64,000 bases of DNA from Desulfosporosinus lacus DSM 15449. GTDB lineage: Bacteria > Bacillota > Desulfitobacteriia > Desulfitobacteriales > Desulfitobacteriaceae. The notes under the pieces were generated by a model that searched no databases, was not told the DNA's origin, and was given only the letters and a program-made list of their open reading frames with translations. The stretch lies in the NCBI RefSeq assembly GCF_900129935.1, contig NZ_FQXJ01000009.1:138298-202297 (forward strand), written 5' to 3'. Positions 24,714 to 34,186 of this stretch are shown here, piece after piece. Position 1 is the first letter of the stretch, and each line of letters starts with the position of its first letter. Both the position numbers and the translations under genes were made by a program.

Positions 24714-25175
24714 TTATCGTTCCACTACTGAAGTAAGGCTATCAATTATTTCCCCATGCTCATTACAAGCAAAAACATCCGCACTAAAATCATTATGCTC
24801 ATAAACAATAACTGCCCCATTATATCTAATGTCTGTGTCGTAGTATGAAGCTTCATCTTCAGTATCAAAAACATAAACTGCTTGAGTCAGCGTTCTAGAG
24901 TCAGGTCGACTTGTCCCCACTCCTGTTTTATTTGTAATAGGATTACTCATATTATCCATTATATCATCTAAAGCCTCCTCAATATCTTCTGAAGAAGGCA
25001 TTCCTGAAATGGTAATAACTACAGATCTAATATTGGTTTCAACACCGGTAATCTTTGCCGATGTCTTGATCTCGCCAAACTGTGGTATCAAGGCAGTCGC
25101 CAAAATCCCAATGATCGCAATAACCATCATGAGTTCAATTAGACTAAACCCATCATCCCTTCTTCGTTCCGGCAT
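24714..25175 (-). CDS. type IV pilin-like protein, second paralogue
   Basis: The 153-residue prepilin has the leader M-P-E-R-R-R-D-D-G and then F-S-L-I-E-L-M-M-V-I-A-I-I-G-I-L-A. The segment after the helix (E-I-K-T-S-A-K-I-T-G-V-E-T-N) is shared with both neighbouring pilins, and M-S-N-P-I-T-N-K-T-G-V-G with the one upstream. The three genes are thus paralogues with diverged C-termini. It has its own promoter at 25250-25278. Confidence 0.85.
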   Translation of the reverse strand: MPERRRDDGFSLIELMMVIAIIGILATALIPQFGEIKTSAKITGVETNIRSVVITISGMPSSEDIEEALDDIMDNMSNPITNKTGVGTSRPDSRTLTQAVYVFDTEDEASYYDTDIRYNGAVIVYEHNDFSADVFACNEHGEIIDSLTSVVER

Positions 25176-25211
25176 CTCGACTCATCTCTCCTTTTTGAGA
25201 ATTCTTCCCTT

Positions 25212-25249
25212 TAGTCCTAGACTATTAGGACTTTTGCCCTAATAGTCTT
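25212..25249 (-). promoter_or_regulatory. pilin mRNA leader with alternative hairpins, second copy
   Basis: The transcript start region reads GACTATTAGGGC-AAAA-GTCCTAATAGTC, a 12-base stem with an AAAA loop. Further on, AGTCCT can instead pair with AGGACT. It matches the leader at 24586-24614 in layout though not in full sequence. Confidence 0.45.
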
Positions 25250-25278
25250 ATTCTATCTGCTATTTGAACAATCGTCAA
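25250..25278 (-). promoter_or_regulatory. sigma-A-type promoter of the second pilin gene
   Basis: TTGACG, 17 bases, TAGAAT. The boxes and several spacer bases match the promoter at 24621-24649, which supports both. Confidence 0.65.
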
Positions 25279-25401
25279 TGAGGAGAAACCTCTAAGAAGG
25301 ATCGGTATTAATTTTAATTTGTCGATTCAGCTCTTTCTCTCATTAATAATACTGAAACATTTAAAAATTTGTACAAAAATATTTATATAGCCGTTTCAAT
25401 A

Positions 25402-25881
25402 TTATAATTGTATAGTCTTTTGTAATCCTGTCATTAGCCTCCCCGTTTCGTCACAGCCATAGACTGTAATAATATTATCAGCGTGTATAATTGCTACGAC
25501 TGCTCCTTTATATTCTGGTTGCTTTACTTCTGAGGGTACAGCAGTCAGAGTCCCGTCTAATACATAGACTGCCGGGGTCGATTCTTTGGCAGGCGCCAGC
25601 GCCGTTGCCACACCCATCTTATTGGTAATTGGATTTGTCATATCCTCAACTTCAGGATATAGTGAATTGCCAAAATACGACGTTAATTTTGTGGCGACAT
25701 CATCCGAGTTCTGCAATCCGTAAATAGTTGTTATGACTGATCTAAAATTACCCTGCACCCCTGTAAGTTTCGCAGCGGTTCTAACCTGCTCAACCTCTGG
25801 AAATGCCAGAACCCCCACGATCGCAATGACAATCATAAGCTCAGTTAGTGTGTACCCGCCTTCTTTGCTGGATTTAATCAT
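25402..25881 (-). CDS. type IV pilin-like protein, third paralogue with a shortened helix
   Basis: The 159-residue prepilin begins with the leader ending K-E-G-G and then Y-T-L-T-E-L-M-I-V-I-A-I-V-G-V-L-A. Tyr replaces Phe at +1. The usual I-V-P segment after the helix is missing, so the N-terminal helix is a few residues shorter than in the two paralogues. The C-terminal half shares M-T-N-P-I-T-N-K-M-G-V-A with the second pilin. A GGGAGGG site precedes the start. It is the first pilus gene, divergent from the MoxR gene. Confidence 0.8.
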   Translation of the reverse strand: MIKSSKEGGYTLTELMIVIAIVGVLAFPEVEQVRTAAKLTGVQGNFRSVITTIYGLQNSDDVATKLTSYFGNSLYPEVEDMTNPITNKMGVATALAPAKESTPAVYVLDGTLTAVPSEVKQPEYKGAVVAIIHADNIITVYGCDETGRLMTGLQKTIQL

Positions 25882-26042
25882 GCTAATCTATCCCTCCCAC
25901 ATAAAATGTTGCCATTTTGCAGGAGTTATAACCTATAATAAAGGTCAGTTTTCAAAACATAACAATAATAATATACAAAATTAACTGAATAGTGGTATTA
26001 TTATATTAAATAGTTTTAGTTACTACAAGGAGGATTATAGAA

Positions 26043-26906
26043 ATGACCGATCATGTATCCTATCAAGGAACTGACGATTACATAGTTTCGAACGATCTTC
26101 GCAACAGTGTTAATATCTCAGTCGCCCTAAAGAGACCGCTCCTAATCAAGGGGGAGCCCGGTACCGGCAAAACCGTCTTAGCGGAAAGCATTGCCCGTTC
26201 TCTTGGACTCCGATTACTGATCTGGAATATTAAATCTACCACCAAAGCACAGGATGGTCTTTATGTCTATGACACGGTCCAACGCCTCTATGACAGTCAA
26301 TTCGGGGAACAGAATGTTTCGGACATAAAACGATATATTAAGTTGGGTAAACTCGGGGAAGCCTTTGAATCTACTGAGCGGGTTGTCCTTTTAATCGATG
26401 AAATCGATAAGGCGGACTTAGAATTCCCCAATGATCTGCTCTGGGAATTAGACGTAATGAACTTTTACATCCCGGAAACTGGGGAAACCATCACCACCAA
26501 ACATCGACCCATCGTGATCATCACCAGCAATGCGGAAAAAGAACTGCCGGATGCTTTTTTGCGGAGATGTATCTTCCATTATATTGACTTTCCTGATCAT
26601 GCAATGATGGAAGAGATTGTTCACGTCCATTTTCCTGAGCTAGAATCTAAACTGCTGGCGGAAGCACTAAAATCTTTCTATTGGTTGCGAAGTGTCGCAG
26701 GCTTACAGAAAAAGCCCAGTACCAGCGAACTTCTCGATTGGGTGCAGGCCTTAACCATTGGCGGTATTGAACCGGATAGAATTTCAAAGGAAATCCCTTT
26801 CTTAGGTGCGTTGTTAAAGAAGAATCAAGATTTTGATTTGGCCTTAAGGCAACTTCATTCGCGCGGGACAGACAGCTCGTCACGCGCCAACAGTCGCGGC
26901 TGGTAG
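26043..26906 (+). CDS. MoxR-like AAA ATPase
   Basis: The 287-residue AAA ATPase shows Walker A G-E-P-G-T-G-K-T-V-L-A at about 39-49, Walker B V-V-L-L-I-D-E-I-D-K-A near 115-125, sensor 1 I-V-I-I-T-S-N and the R-R-C arginine region. MoxR ATPases act with VWA partners as chaperones in assembling enzyme complexes, often metal-containing ones. The VWA gene follows eight bases downstream. An AAGGAGG site fits the ATG. The client complex is not evident. Confidence 0.9.
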   Translation: MTDHVSYQGTDDYIVSNDLRNSVNISVALKRPLLIKGEPGTGKTVLAESIARSLGLRLLIWNIKSTTKAQDGLYVYDTVQRLYDSQFGEQNVSDIKRYIKLGKLGEAFESTERVVLLIDEIDKADLEFPNDLLWELDVMNFYIPETGETITTKHRPIVIITSNAEKELPDAFLRRCIFHYIDFPDHAMMEEIVHVHFPELESKLLAEALKSFYWLRSVAGLQKKPSTSELLDWVQALTIGGIEPDRISKEIPFLGALLKKNQDFDLALRQLHSRGTDSSSRANSRGW

Positions 26907-26914
26907 AGCAGACT

Positions 26915-28123
26915 ATGTATACTAACTTTTTTTATCAATTACGACGCGAAGGGGTTCCCGTTTCTATCACCGAATGGATGACCTTGATGGAGGCACTTAA
27001 CGGAGGTTTGGCCGGATCAAGCCTATCAGGATTTTACTATCTCGCCAGAGCTGTCTTAGTCAAAAGCGAAAGTCACTTTGACCAATATGACCTTGCTTTT
27101 CAGAACTATTTTCGAGGGATAGAGACCCCTGCACAATTATTAGATCAGGTTTCCAAATGGATGGAAAATCCTTTACCACCTAAGATGTTTTCCGAAGAAG
27201 AACGCAATGAACTTTTGAATAAACTAGGTTTACCCGATTGGGAGAGTTTAAAATCGGCTTTAGATGAACGTCTGCGTACACAGGATGGTCCTCATCACGG
27301 CGGAGATAAATGGGTCGGAACGGGTGGGACCTCCCCCTTCGGGCACTCAGGTTTTCATCCCGGGGGAGTGCGCATAGGGGGCGAGTCATACGGGCAATCC
27401 GCGGTGAAAGTAGCCGCAGAGCGAAATTACCGGGAGTACCGCAGTGACAAAACCTTAGGAGTGCGTCAGTTCGAAGTCGCCTTGCGTAAATTGCGTCAGT
27501 TCAGCACACGTCTTGACGGAGCTAAAGACCAACTTGATTTAGATGATACTATTGATAAAACCTGTAAAAATGCCGGGAAATTGAAACTTGTATGGACAAG
27601 GCCGCGCAAAAACACTGTTAAGCTTGTTGTCCTCATGGATACGGGGGGATCCATGGCTCCCTATGCCAAAATCTGCAGTCAGTTGTTTTCTGCAGTGCAT
27701 AAGTCTTCTCATTTCAAGGATCTAAAGTTCTTTTACTTTCACAACTGCTTTTATGATCAGCTGTATTTAGACGCTACTTGCAGTCCTCGCAGGGCAGTCA
27801 AAACTGTTGATACTATGCATTTACTCAGCAAAGATTATAAAGTCATTATCATAGGGGATGCAGCCATGGCCCCAAGTGAACTCACGATGATCGATGGCAA
27901 CATCTTTTGGGATTTAGGCAATGAGGAGCCGGGATACACCTGGTTGGAACGTTTAGCTAAGACCTTTCCGTATAATGTTTGGCTTAATCCCATACCCGAG
28001 AAATATTGGGAACGAGTTCACGGGTATCACACTATTAAAATGGTACAGAGTGTCTTTCCAATGTATGAACTAACCCTAGAGGGGCTCGATCAAGCCATTA
28101 AAAAATTGATGGTCCGTAAATAG
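26915..28123 (+). CDS. VWA domain protein of the CoxE type
   Basis: The 402-residue partner of the MoxR ATPase has a helical N-terminal half and a C-terminal VWA domain. Its metal-ion site reads D-T-G-G-S (about residues 244-248) rather than the usual D-x-S-x-S, as is common in CoxE-type proteins. In carbon-monoxide dehydrogenase systems the MoxR/CoxE pair helps to mature the enzyme, but no such enzyme lies next to it here. The ribosome site is weak, so translation may be coupled to the ATPase gene. Confidence 0.85.
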   Translation: MYTNFFYQLRREGVPVSITEWMTLMEALNGGLAGSSLSGFYYLARAVLVKSESHFDQYDLAFQNYFRGIETPAQLLDQVSKWMENPLPPKMFSEEERNELLNKLGLPDWESLKSALDERLRTQDGPHHGGDKWVGTGGTSPFGHSGFHPGGVRIGGESYGQSAVKVAAERNYREYRSDKTLGVRQFEVALRKLRQFSTRLDGAKDQLDLDDTIDKTCKNAGKLKLVWTRPRKNTVKLVVLMDTGGSMAPYAKICSQLFSAVHKSSHFKDLKFFYFHNCFYDQLYLDATCSPRRAVKTVDTMHLLSKDYKVIIIGDAAMAPSELTMIDGNIFWDLGNEEPGYTWLERLAKTFPYNVWLNPIPEKYWERVHGYHTIKMVQSVFPMYELTLEGLDQAIKKLMVRK

Positions 28124-28152
28124 CAGAAGGAACCCTTTGGGTTCCTTCTGCT
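28122..28152. terminator. bidirectional terminator between convergent genes
   Basis: AGCAGAAGGAACC-CTTTG-GGTTCCTTCTGCT is a perfect 13-base stem at the end of the VWA gene, before the convergent DUF4911-like gene. Confidence 0.75.
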
Positions 28153-28172
28153 ATTTGCGTTACTTCTGCTAT

Positions 28173-28412
28173 TTACATAAATTCGATCTCCAACGGCATC
28201 TTTAATACCAATTCTTTCAACTCAGGCCAACAATACTTTGTCGTTTGGATCATGACATCCCCTGATTCTTTGTTCGTAGTTGTTACGATGCCAAGGTGCC
28301 CTAAGCCCTCCACAAGTTTGCAAAGCATTTGGATCTGTGACCGATCTATGCGCGCTTTTATGATAAGGTCAATATCCGAAGGGTGTGCCCCTGGTTGGTC
28401 TGAAAAATTCAT
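28173..28412 (-). CDS. DUF4911-like small protein, copy 2
   Basis: The 79-residue protein shares most of its sequence with the gene just upstream, including K-L-V-E-G-L-G-H-L-G-I-V-T-T-T-N-K and V-M-I-Q-T-T-K. It ends P-L-E-I-E-F-M. I recognise the DUF4911 pattern found in Clostridia; the function is unknown. It lies downstream of the U32 peptidase gene and probably belongs to that transcript. Confidence 0.75.
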   Translation of the reverse strand: MNFSDQPGAHPSDIDLIIKARIDRSQIQMLCKLVEGLGHLGIVTTTNKESGDVMIQTTKYCWPELKELVLKMPLEIEFM

Positions 28413-28459
28413 CAGCTAATCCCCTAATTCTCCATATTTGTCTTAAATATATTTGTCTC

Positions 28460-28705
28460 TTAAATGAACTCTATCTCAAAAGGCATCTGTTCTATGGCCT
28501 TTTTTAAATCTGGCCAACAATGCTTGGTTGTTTGAATCATAACCTCTCCTAAAGCTTTGTTCGTTGTTGTTACAATGCCTAAATGCCCTAACCCCTCCAC
28601 AAGTTTATCTAACATTTGCATTTCTACCCGTGCTAAGCGCGCTTTAACGATAACATCAACATCCCAAAAAAGAGGGCTTGATTGCTCTGAACCATCATAA
28701 GTCAT
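28460..28705 (-). CDS. DUF4911-like small protein, copy 1
   Basis: The 81-residue protein is the tandem paralogue of the gene at 28173-28412, with divergence concentrated in the first 20 residues and the end P-F-E-I-E-F-I. It follows the U32 peptidase gene by about 20 bases. Retention of both copies with conserved cores suggests both are used. Confidence 0.75.
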   Translation of the reverse strand: MTYDGSEQSSPLFWDVDVIVKARLARVEMQMLDKLVEGLGHLGIVTTTNKALGEVMIQTTKHCWPDLKKAIEQMPFEIEFI

Positions 28706-28725
28706 CCGCTCGTCTCCTTATCTGC

Positions 28726-29997
28726 TCACTTTCTCTCGCTTTTCGCCCGCCTCAAAATACTATAGGGAAGAATCTTTCTCGGGACGGTCATCCTAATCTT
28801 CTGCTGAGCATGACGAGCCACTTCTAACGGTTCTCCCTCAGCGTCCCACATTTCCTTAACTTCAAACGACCAACAGTCGCCCTGGGGGGTTAAAACCTCT
28901 AAAACCTCTCCCAGCTTAAAGTTGTTCCGTTGCTCGATCCAGGCTGTGTTCTCCTCTGTGGGTTCTGTGGCATCTGCGGCTTCGTTATCTATGATCCCTT
29001 CATCCAACCGAACTCCTACGAAGTCATAATCCCGAACATAATGAGAAGAAACTAAATTATGCGAGCTCGCCCCCGGCTTACCAAAGAGAAATCCTGCCGA
29101 ATAATCCCGGTGACTGACTTTGTCCATCTCTTCTAACCACTGAGGGAGCTTGGCCTGAAAGGCTTCTTCCCCCTCATCCCAAAGTGTGTCTATGGCTTCC
29201 CGGTAAACCTTAACTGTACTGGCAACATATTGAACGCTTTTCATCCGTCCTTCGATCTTATAGCTGTCTATATCAATTGACTTTAACAGGGGCAGATGGG
29301 GCAAGAGGCATAAATCATGTGAGTTAAACACATAAGTCCCGCGTTCATCCTCCTCAATAGGAAAGACTACCCCCGGCCGTTTTTCTTCCACAAGTGCGTA
29401 TCCCCACCGACAGGGCTGAGTGCACTCTCCCCGATTAGCATCTCTTCCTGTTAAATAATTACTCAGCAAGCATCTCCCGGAATAAGACATGCACATGGCT
29501 CCATGGATAAAGATTTCCAGTCCCCCATCCACTTTGGTACGTACCGTTCTTATCTCTTCCAGCGTCAGTTCTCGAGCGAGAACCACCCGCTCAATCCCTT
29601 GCTTCAGCCAAAATCGAACGGAATATGAATTTGTGTTATTGGCCTGTGTGCTTAAATGAAGAGGCAGTCGAGGAGCCACCTCCTGGGCTAGCGCAATAAC
29701 CCCCGGATCTGAGACAATCGCTCCGTCCACACCTAAGGTTTCCAACTGCTTGAGGTAAGCCGGGAGTTCTTCAAAATCGGGCTCATGGGCGAAGATATTT
29801 ACCGTTATATAAAGTTTCTTCCCTAAATCATGGGTCCAGCGAACCCCTTGCTCCATTTCCTGGAAACCGAAATTCCCGGCGTAAGCCCGCAGCCCAAAAG
29901 CCTGCCCTCCCATATAAACAGCATCCGCTCCGTAGGCCAGAGCGTATCTTAACTTTTCCCAATCTCCAGCAGGAGCTAACAATTCCGGTTTTCTCAT
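28726..29997 (-). CDS. U32-family peptidase/tRNA- or rRNA-modification-like protein
   Basis: The protein of about 423 residues begins M-R-K-P-E-L-L-A-P-A-G-D-W-E-K-L and contains the U32 signature E-I-F-I-H-G-A-M-C-M-S-Y-S-G-R-C-L-L-S with its conserved Cys residues. Further Cys residues follow at G-E-C-T-Q-P-C-R-W. The ATG at 29997 has AGGGGA upstream; the longer reading from 30090 is unlikely. Members of this family take part in RNA hydroxylation or act as collagenase-like proteases; I cannot choose between these from the sequence. C-terminal to the U32 core is a beta-barrel-like domain. Confidence 0.88.
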   Translation of the reverse strand: MRKPELLAPAGDWEKLRYALAYGADAVYMGGQAFGLRAYAGNFGFQEMEQGVRWTHDLGKKLYITVNIFAHEPDFEELPAYLKQLETLGVDGAIVSDPGVIALAQEVAPRLPLHLSTQANNTNSYSVRFWLKQGIERVVLARELTLEEIRTVRTKVDGGLEIFIHGAMCMSYSGRCLLSNYLTGRDANRGECTQPCRWGYALVEEKRPGVVFPIEEDERGTYVFNSHDLCLLPHLPLLKSIDIDSYKIEGRMKSVQYVASTVKVYREAIDTLWDEGEEAFQAKLPQWLEEMDKVSHRDYSAGFLFGKPGASSHNLVSSHYVRDYDFVGVRLDEGIIDNEAADATEPTEENTAWIEQRNNFKLGEVLEVLTPQGDCWSFEVKEMWDAEGEPLEVARHAQQKIRMTVPRKILPYSILRRAKSERK

Positions 29998-30099
29998 GAA
30001 GATTCCCCTAACTATAAATCTTTTCCATAGCACCTCTTGACGAAGTGCCTTCTGCCATATTACAATACAGAAAATTAACATGCAAGACAATGAAGAGAA

Positions 30100-30412
30100 T
30101 TAGTAAGTCTTTGAGGAATGTTTTAGCGAGTCAGAGAAGGTGAGAGTCTGATACACTTCCCGCAGACCGAATGGATCTCAGAGTCGTAATCCGAACATGC
30201 TTTTGCATCAGTAGGTGATACCGGGGGTTTCCCGTTACAGAGACACGGATATCGAGAGGTCTACTCTCCGCATCTGCTTATTTGTTGCCGAGAAATGCAT
30301 CCTGCTCCGTATCTAAGCTTGGAATATGGGTATTTTACTATGTAGATCCCATACAAAAAGGTGGCATATAGAAATTAACTTTCTGTCCTTTGAAGGGCGG
30401 AAAGTTTTTTAG
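30100..30412 (+). promoter_or_regulatory. T-box leader with tryptophan specifier
   Basis: The 313-base leader has the T-box layout: GAGTCAGAGAAGG near the base of stem I, a candidate specifier TGG in the context GAA-TGG-A at 30172-30174, CAGTAGG further on, the T-box-like AAAAAGGTGGCA near 30355-30366, and a terminator (AACTTTC...GGAAAGTT then T6) at 30377-30410. Uncharged tRNA-Trp should favour the antiterminator and allow expression of the trpB gene behind it. Confidence 0.75.
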
Positions 30413-30450
30413 TTTTCCAATATTAAAATTATGAGATGGAGGAATTTATT

Positions 30451-31620
30451 ATGGAAAAAGGTTATTTTGGTGAATATGGCGGAAGTTTTGTCCCTCCTCA
30501 ATTAGAAAATGCCTTGAATCAGCTAGACGACGCCTTCGAAAGGTATAAAGATGACCCTGACTTCAATCAAGAACTCGACTATTATCTCCGTCAATATGTA
30601 GGCCGCCCCAATCCCCTCTACTATGCAAAAAAACTTTCCCATCAATTAGGAGGGGCTAAAGTCTACCTCAAACGTGAGGATCTCAACCATACCGGTGCGC
30701 ACAAAATCAATAACGTCCTTGGCCAAGCATTACTTGCTAAACGCATGGGCGCCAGACGGGTCATAGCAGAAACCGGAGCGGGACAACACGGCGTGGCCAC
30801 AGCAACAGCCTGTGCCCTCTTTGACATGGAATGCGTGATATATATGGGAGAAGAAGATACAAAGCGCCAATCTCTTAATGTCTTCCGCATGGAACTCTTA
30901 GGAGCCAAAGTAGTCCCCGTCACATCTGGAACGCGTACTCTGAAGGATGCTGTGGATGCAGCCTTAGGGGACTTCGCCGTGAACTATGAGAATACTTTTT
31001 ATATGCTGGGATCTGCTGTCGGTCCCCATCCCTTCCCCTCCCTTGTAAAACACTTCCAAGCGATTATCTCCCGGGAGGCACGTCAGCAAATACTCGAAGC
31101 TGAAGGTAAACTTCCTGATGCTGTCATGGCCTGTGTTGGCGGCGGCAGCAACGCCATCGGCATGTTTGCGAACTTTATCAATGATTCCTCTGTTAAACTC
31201 ATAGGAGTTGAGCCGGCGGGTCTGGGTCTGGAAACTGGCAAACACGCTGCTCCCCTCACCGCCGGAGCTCCCGGAATCGTACACGGATTTAAATGTTACG
31301 TCATGGCAGACGAAAACGGAGAGCCTCTTGCCACCCACTCCATTTCAGCCGGTCTGGACTATCCCGGTGTTGGACCCGAGCACAGCTATCTTAAGGACAT
31401 CGGCCGTGCAGAATATGTCAGTATTACAGATGATGAGTCTCTGGATGCCTTCCATCGCCTTTCCCGAACTGAAGGCATCATCCCGGCTCTGGAGAGCGCA
31501 CATGCCGTAGCTTATGCACTTAAGCTTGCCCCAACAATGAGTCCTGAGCAAATTCTCATCGTCAATATTTCCGGCCGCGGTGACAAAGACGTGGAACAAA
31601 TCTACCAATTAACTCACTGA
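30451..31620 (+). CDS. trpB: tryptophan synthase beta chain (stand-alone)
   Basis: The enzyme condenses indole with serine using pyridoxal phosphate. The 389-residue protein shows the PLP-lysine segment H-T-G-A-H-K-I-N-N (Lys at about 85), the catalytic E-T-G-A-G-Q-H-G and the phosphate loop G-G-G-S-N-A. I start it at the ATG with GGAGG eight bases upstream, not the ATG at 30436. No trpA or other trp gene is nearby, so it may salvage indole or be a second copy. Control by the tryptophan T-box matches its product. Its stop overlaps the convergent mltG end by seven bases. Confidence 0.95.
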   Translation: MEKGYFGEYGGSFVPPQLENALNQLDDAFERYKDDPDFNQELDYYLRQYVGRPNPLYYAKKLSHQLGGAKVYLKREDLNHTGAHKINNVLGQALLAKRMGARRVIAETGAGQHGVATATACALFDMECVIYMGEEDTKRQSLNVFRMELLGAKVVPVTSGTRTLKDAVDAALGDFAVNYENTFYMLGSAVGPHPFPSLVKHFQAIISREARQQILEAEGKLPDAVMACVGGGSNAIGMFANFINDSSVKLIGVEPAGLGLETGKHAAPLTAGAPGIVHGFKCYVMADENGEPLATHSISAGLDYPGVGPEHSYLKDIGRAEYVSITDDESLDAFHRLSRTEGIIPALESAHAVAYALKLAPTMSPEQILIVNISGRGDKDVEQIYQLTH

Positions 31621-32633
31621 TACTCTTTAACATTTTTGAGATGCTCTGCATAGGTTTTAGCGAATACATGATAGCCGTCCTTTTTGGCCACATAGTATCT
31701 GAACTCCGTTTGGGCCGGGTTTAATACCGCCTGCAAGGAAGCATGTCCCGGACTGGCAATCGGACCCGGTGGAAATCCGGAATGGAGGTAAGTATTATAG
31801 GGAGAGGGAATCTGCAGATCATCGTAAGAAAGATTCGCTTTTGGAGTTTCGAGTAAGAATTGAATAGTAGCATCTATTTGAAGGGGCTGATTAATCTTTA
31901 ATCGATTCATTAACACTGAAGAGATCAATGGGCGATCAGCTTCTTTCACTGCCTCTTTTTCAATGAGAGAGGCTAAGGTAACCCACTGAGCAACGGTAAG
32001 CTTCATAGCAGTGAGTTGATTCTGTACTTCCGACGTCAGCTCTTTCTCAAATTGTCGAAGAAGCAAATCAATGACGGCATGAGGAGTTGTGGTTACAGGA
32101 ATATCGTAGGTATTAGGAAATAAATAACCTTCCAAGCGGTGAACCCCTTTAGGGGCATCCTTTAAGAATGAATAGGAAAACTCATCTTCCGTAACAACTT
32201 TCATATACTCTTCTTTACTGCCTATTCCTTTTTGGACGAGGAGTTCGACAATTTGTTTGGTAGTATACCCTTCCGGGATGGTCACCAGGTTAGTATCTGA
32301 GGCAACTGAGCGACCAATTAAGCGATCTATCATTTCCCTCGGGGACATTCCAGGGGCTAATTGATAATCCCCAACATACAACTTGAAATCTTCTTGACGT
32401 TCACGAGCTAAAAACTTAAACACCCACGCACTGCGTATTAGATGGCGCTCTTGTAACTCTTCGGCTAATTGCCCTGCGGTTGTTCCAGAAATAATCGTGA
32501 TCTTTTCTGTGTTTCCCGACGTGGAGTAGGGCATGTTAGCCCAATTCCACCAAGACAATAATCCGAAACCCCCGACCAAGGAAAGAAGAACAATCCACGT
32601 AAATATGCCAATGGTCTTCTTTTTTCTGGCCAT
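31614..32633 (-). CDS. mltG: endolytic peptidoglycan transglycosylase MltG
   Basis: The 339-residue protein has one N-terminal membrane span (about 8-28) and a YceG/MltG catalytic domain. The active-site Glu lies in S-L-I-E-K-E-A, followed by L-M-N-R-L. MltG cuts nascent glycan strands and is thought to end their synthesis. Only a weak ribosome site is seen. It lies at the end of the conserved alaS to mltG neighbourhood and converges on trpB with overlapping ends. Confidence 0.93.
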   Translation of the reverse strand: MARKKKTIGIFTWIVLLSLVGGFGLLSWWNWANMPYSTSGNTEKITIISGTTAGQLAEELQERHLIRSAWVFKFLARERQEDFKLYVGDYQLAPGMSPREMIDRLIGRSVASDTNLVTIPEGYTTKQIVELLVQKGIGSKEEYMKVVTEDEFSYSFLKDAPKGVHRLEGYLFPNTYDIPVTTTPHAVIDLLLRQFEKELTSEVQNQLTAMKLTVAQWVTLASLIEKEAVKEADRPLISSVLMNRLKINQPLQIDATIQFLLETPKANLSYDDLQIPSPYNTYLHSGFPPGPIASPGHASLQAVLNPAQTEFRYYVAKKDGYHVFAKTYAEHLKNVKEYQ

Positions 32634-32673
32634 TTCTCACTCTCTCTTTCTGTTATTCCAGTGAGATCCTCTT

Positions 32674-34014
32674 TTAAGTCCCTACGCGTAATATGCGATT
32701 TGTCGGAGCATACCAATCACGACCCAGAAACTTCTTAGTCTCACTGCCGGTCCCATCCCGAATAATTTGCCACGTATTGACAATAATCCCTTTAGAACCG
32801 GCTTGTTCCCGAATGACTTGTCCTTTGCGCAACTTGGAATCTAGTCGTCTTTCTGTCTTATAGGGAATTTCTCTCTCCACTTGCCGTTCAATTCGGACGG
32901 TTTTATCCGTTTTCTTACCCATAATCCTAACCGTCAGAACGCCTGGTTTAACTTCTGTGCGCAAGTAGACTAAACTGCCGGTATTATTTTTAAACTTGAA
33001 ATCAATGTTGGGATAATTAACCGTCGCATCTTGACCGGATGGCACATAACTAACGACAACAGCATGAGGCTTCCGTTCCACTATCTCTAAATCACTTAAT
33101 AATACGGCATTGTACAGAGTCGAAGACACCTGGCACACGCCCCCTCCGGTTCCCTGCACATACTCCCCGTTTACAATTATATAAGCTTCTTTATACCCTG
33201 TCTCAGGCTCACGCGGACCTACTTTCTCGTTAAAAGAAAGAGTTTCTCCGGGAAGAAGCGCTTTGCCATCCAGCGCTTTAGCGGCAGCCGTCAAATTAGC
33301 AGAACGATTCTTTTCTTTGACTGAAAAATTAGTGGAAAACTCCCCGATGACAGCATCGAATGCTAAGGCTTTAACCGACTCAGTAGTAACAGCTGGCGGA
33401 ACTTCTACCATGGGAATGACGATCCGTGCCGGCACATCACTTAGAGGAGCTTCTTGAATTTGATTAATCAAGCTTTCGACATCGACCGTCCGCCCACTTT
33501 CCCCCGGCTGAATGACGACTGCATCTTTTTCAATCTTATAAGAAGCATCTTTGGCTGGTCTATTAAACTTTTTAAGCTTCTCCCGAAGCTCTTGACTTGC
33601 TATTAGTGAATCCACTTTTAAGACACTGGACAGAGCAGTTCCGGGACTAATCTGTGTCTTCTCAATAATCTTCTGAGTATCCACCTCAATCCCTATGTCA
33701 CTTAGAGTTACAGGAATCTCTGTATCATTGTACAACAGTACACGGGTTTCTTCCAGCTTGTCCTTTGCCCAATTTTCTATCTTTACGGATGCCTCAGGCA
33801 ATGGAGTGCCACTTAAATCCAAATCGTCAATTTTGGTCCCATCGGAAATAATTCTATTAGTTATTTCAACTCGATTACTATCTTGTGCATCCTCAGAAAG
33901 TTTATCAGGGACAAGGTTTGAAGAATTACATCCGTTTATTAAAATGAGCAAAAAAAGAACTCCAGCAAAAAAAGGACCCCGTATTCTTACTTTTTCTATA
34001 TACTTTATCTTCAA
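32674..34014 (-). CDS. VanW-family lipoprotein with G5 domain
   Basis: The protein of about 446 residues has a lipobox (L-I-N-G-C, Cys near residue 29), a peptidoglycan-binding-4-like repeat region (about 75-225), a VanW domain (around G-G-G-V-C-Q-V-S-S-T-L-Y-N-A) and a C-terminal G5 domain. It is expected on the outer membrane face in contact with the wall. The start is uncertain. AGGAGGTG directly touches a TTG at 34014, an earlier TTG at 34032 lacks a ribosome site, and an in-frame ATA lies eight bases after AGGAGG. Confidence 0.88.
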   Translation of the reverse strand: MKIKYIEKVRIRGPFFAGVLFLLILINGCNSSNLVPDKLSEDAQDSNRVEITNRIISDGTKIDDLDLSGTPLPEASVKIENWAKDKLEETRVLLYNDTEIPVTLSDIGIEVDTQKIIEKTQISPGTALSSVLKVDSLIASQELREKLKKFNRPAKDASYKIEKDAVVIQPGESGRTVDVESLINQIQEAPLSDVPARIVIPMVEVPPAVTTESVKALAFDAVIGEFSTNFSVKEKNRSANLTAAAKALDGKALLPGETLSFNEKVGPREPETGYKEAYIIVNGEYVQGTGGGVCQVSSTLYNAVLLSDLEIVERKPHAVVVSYVPSGQDATVNYPNIDFKFKNNTGSLVYLRTEVKPGVLTVRIMGKKTDKTVRIERQVEREIPYKTERRLDSKLRKGQVIREQAGSKGIIVNTWQIIRDGTGSETKKFLGRDWYAPTNRILRVGT

Positions 34015-34186
34015 CACCTCCTCTTTTCTCAACTTTAGTATTTCCGCAGAGGTTGCTGTTTATCTCAATCATTAATTTTATTCATCATCAAAATCCACCT
34101 TGAATGAAGATGTTGAAAAATCTCACTATTTTCCGCCACAATATCCAACTCAGAATAGAAGGCAATCATTTCTGACTGCAAAATAA

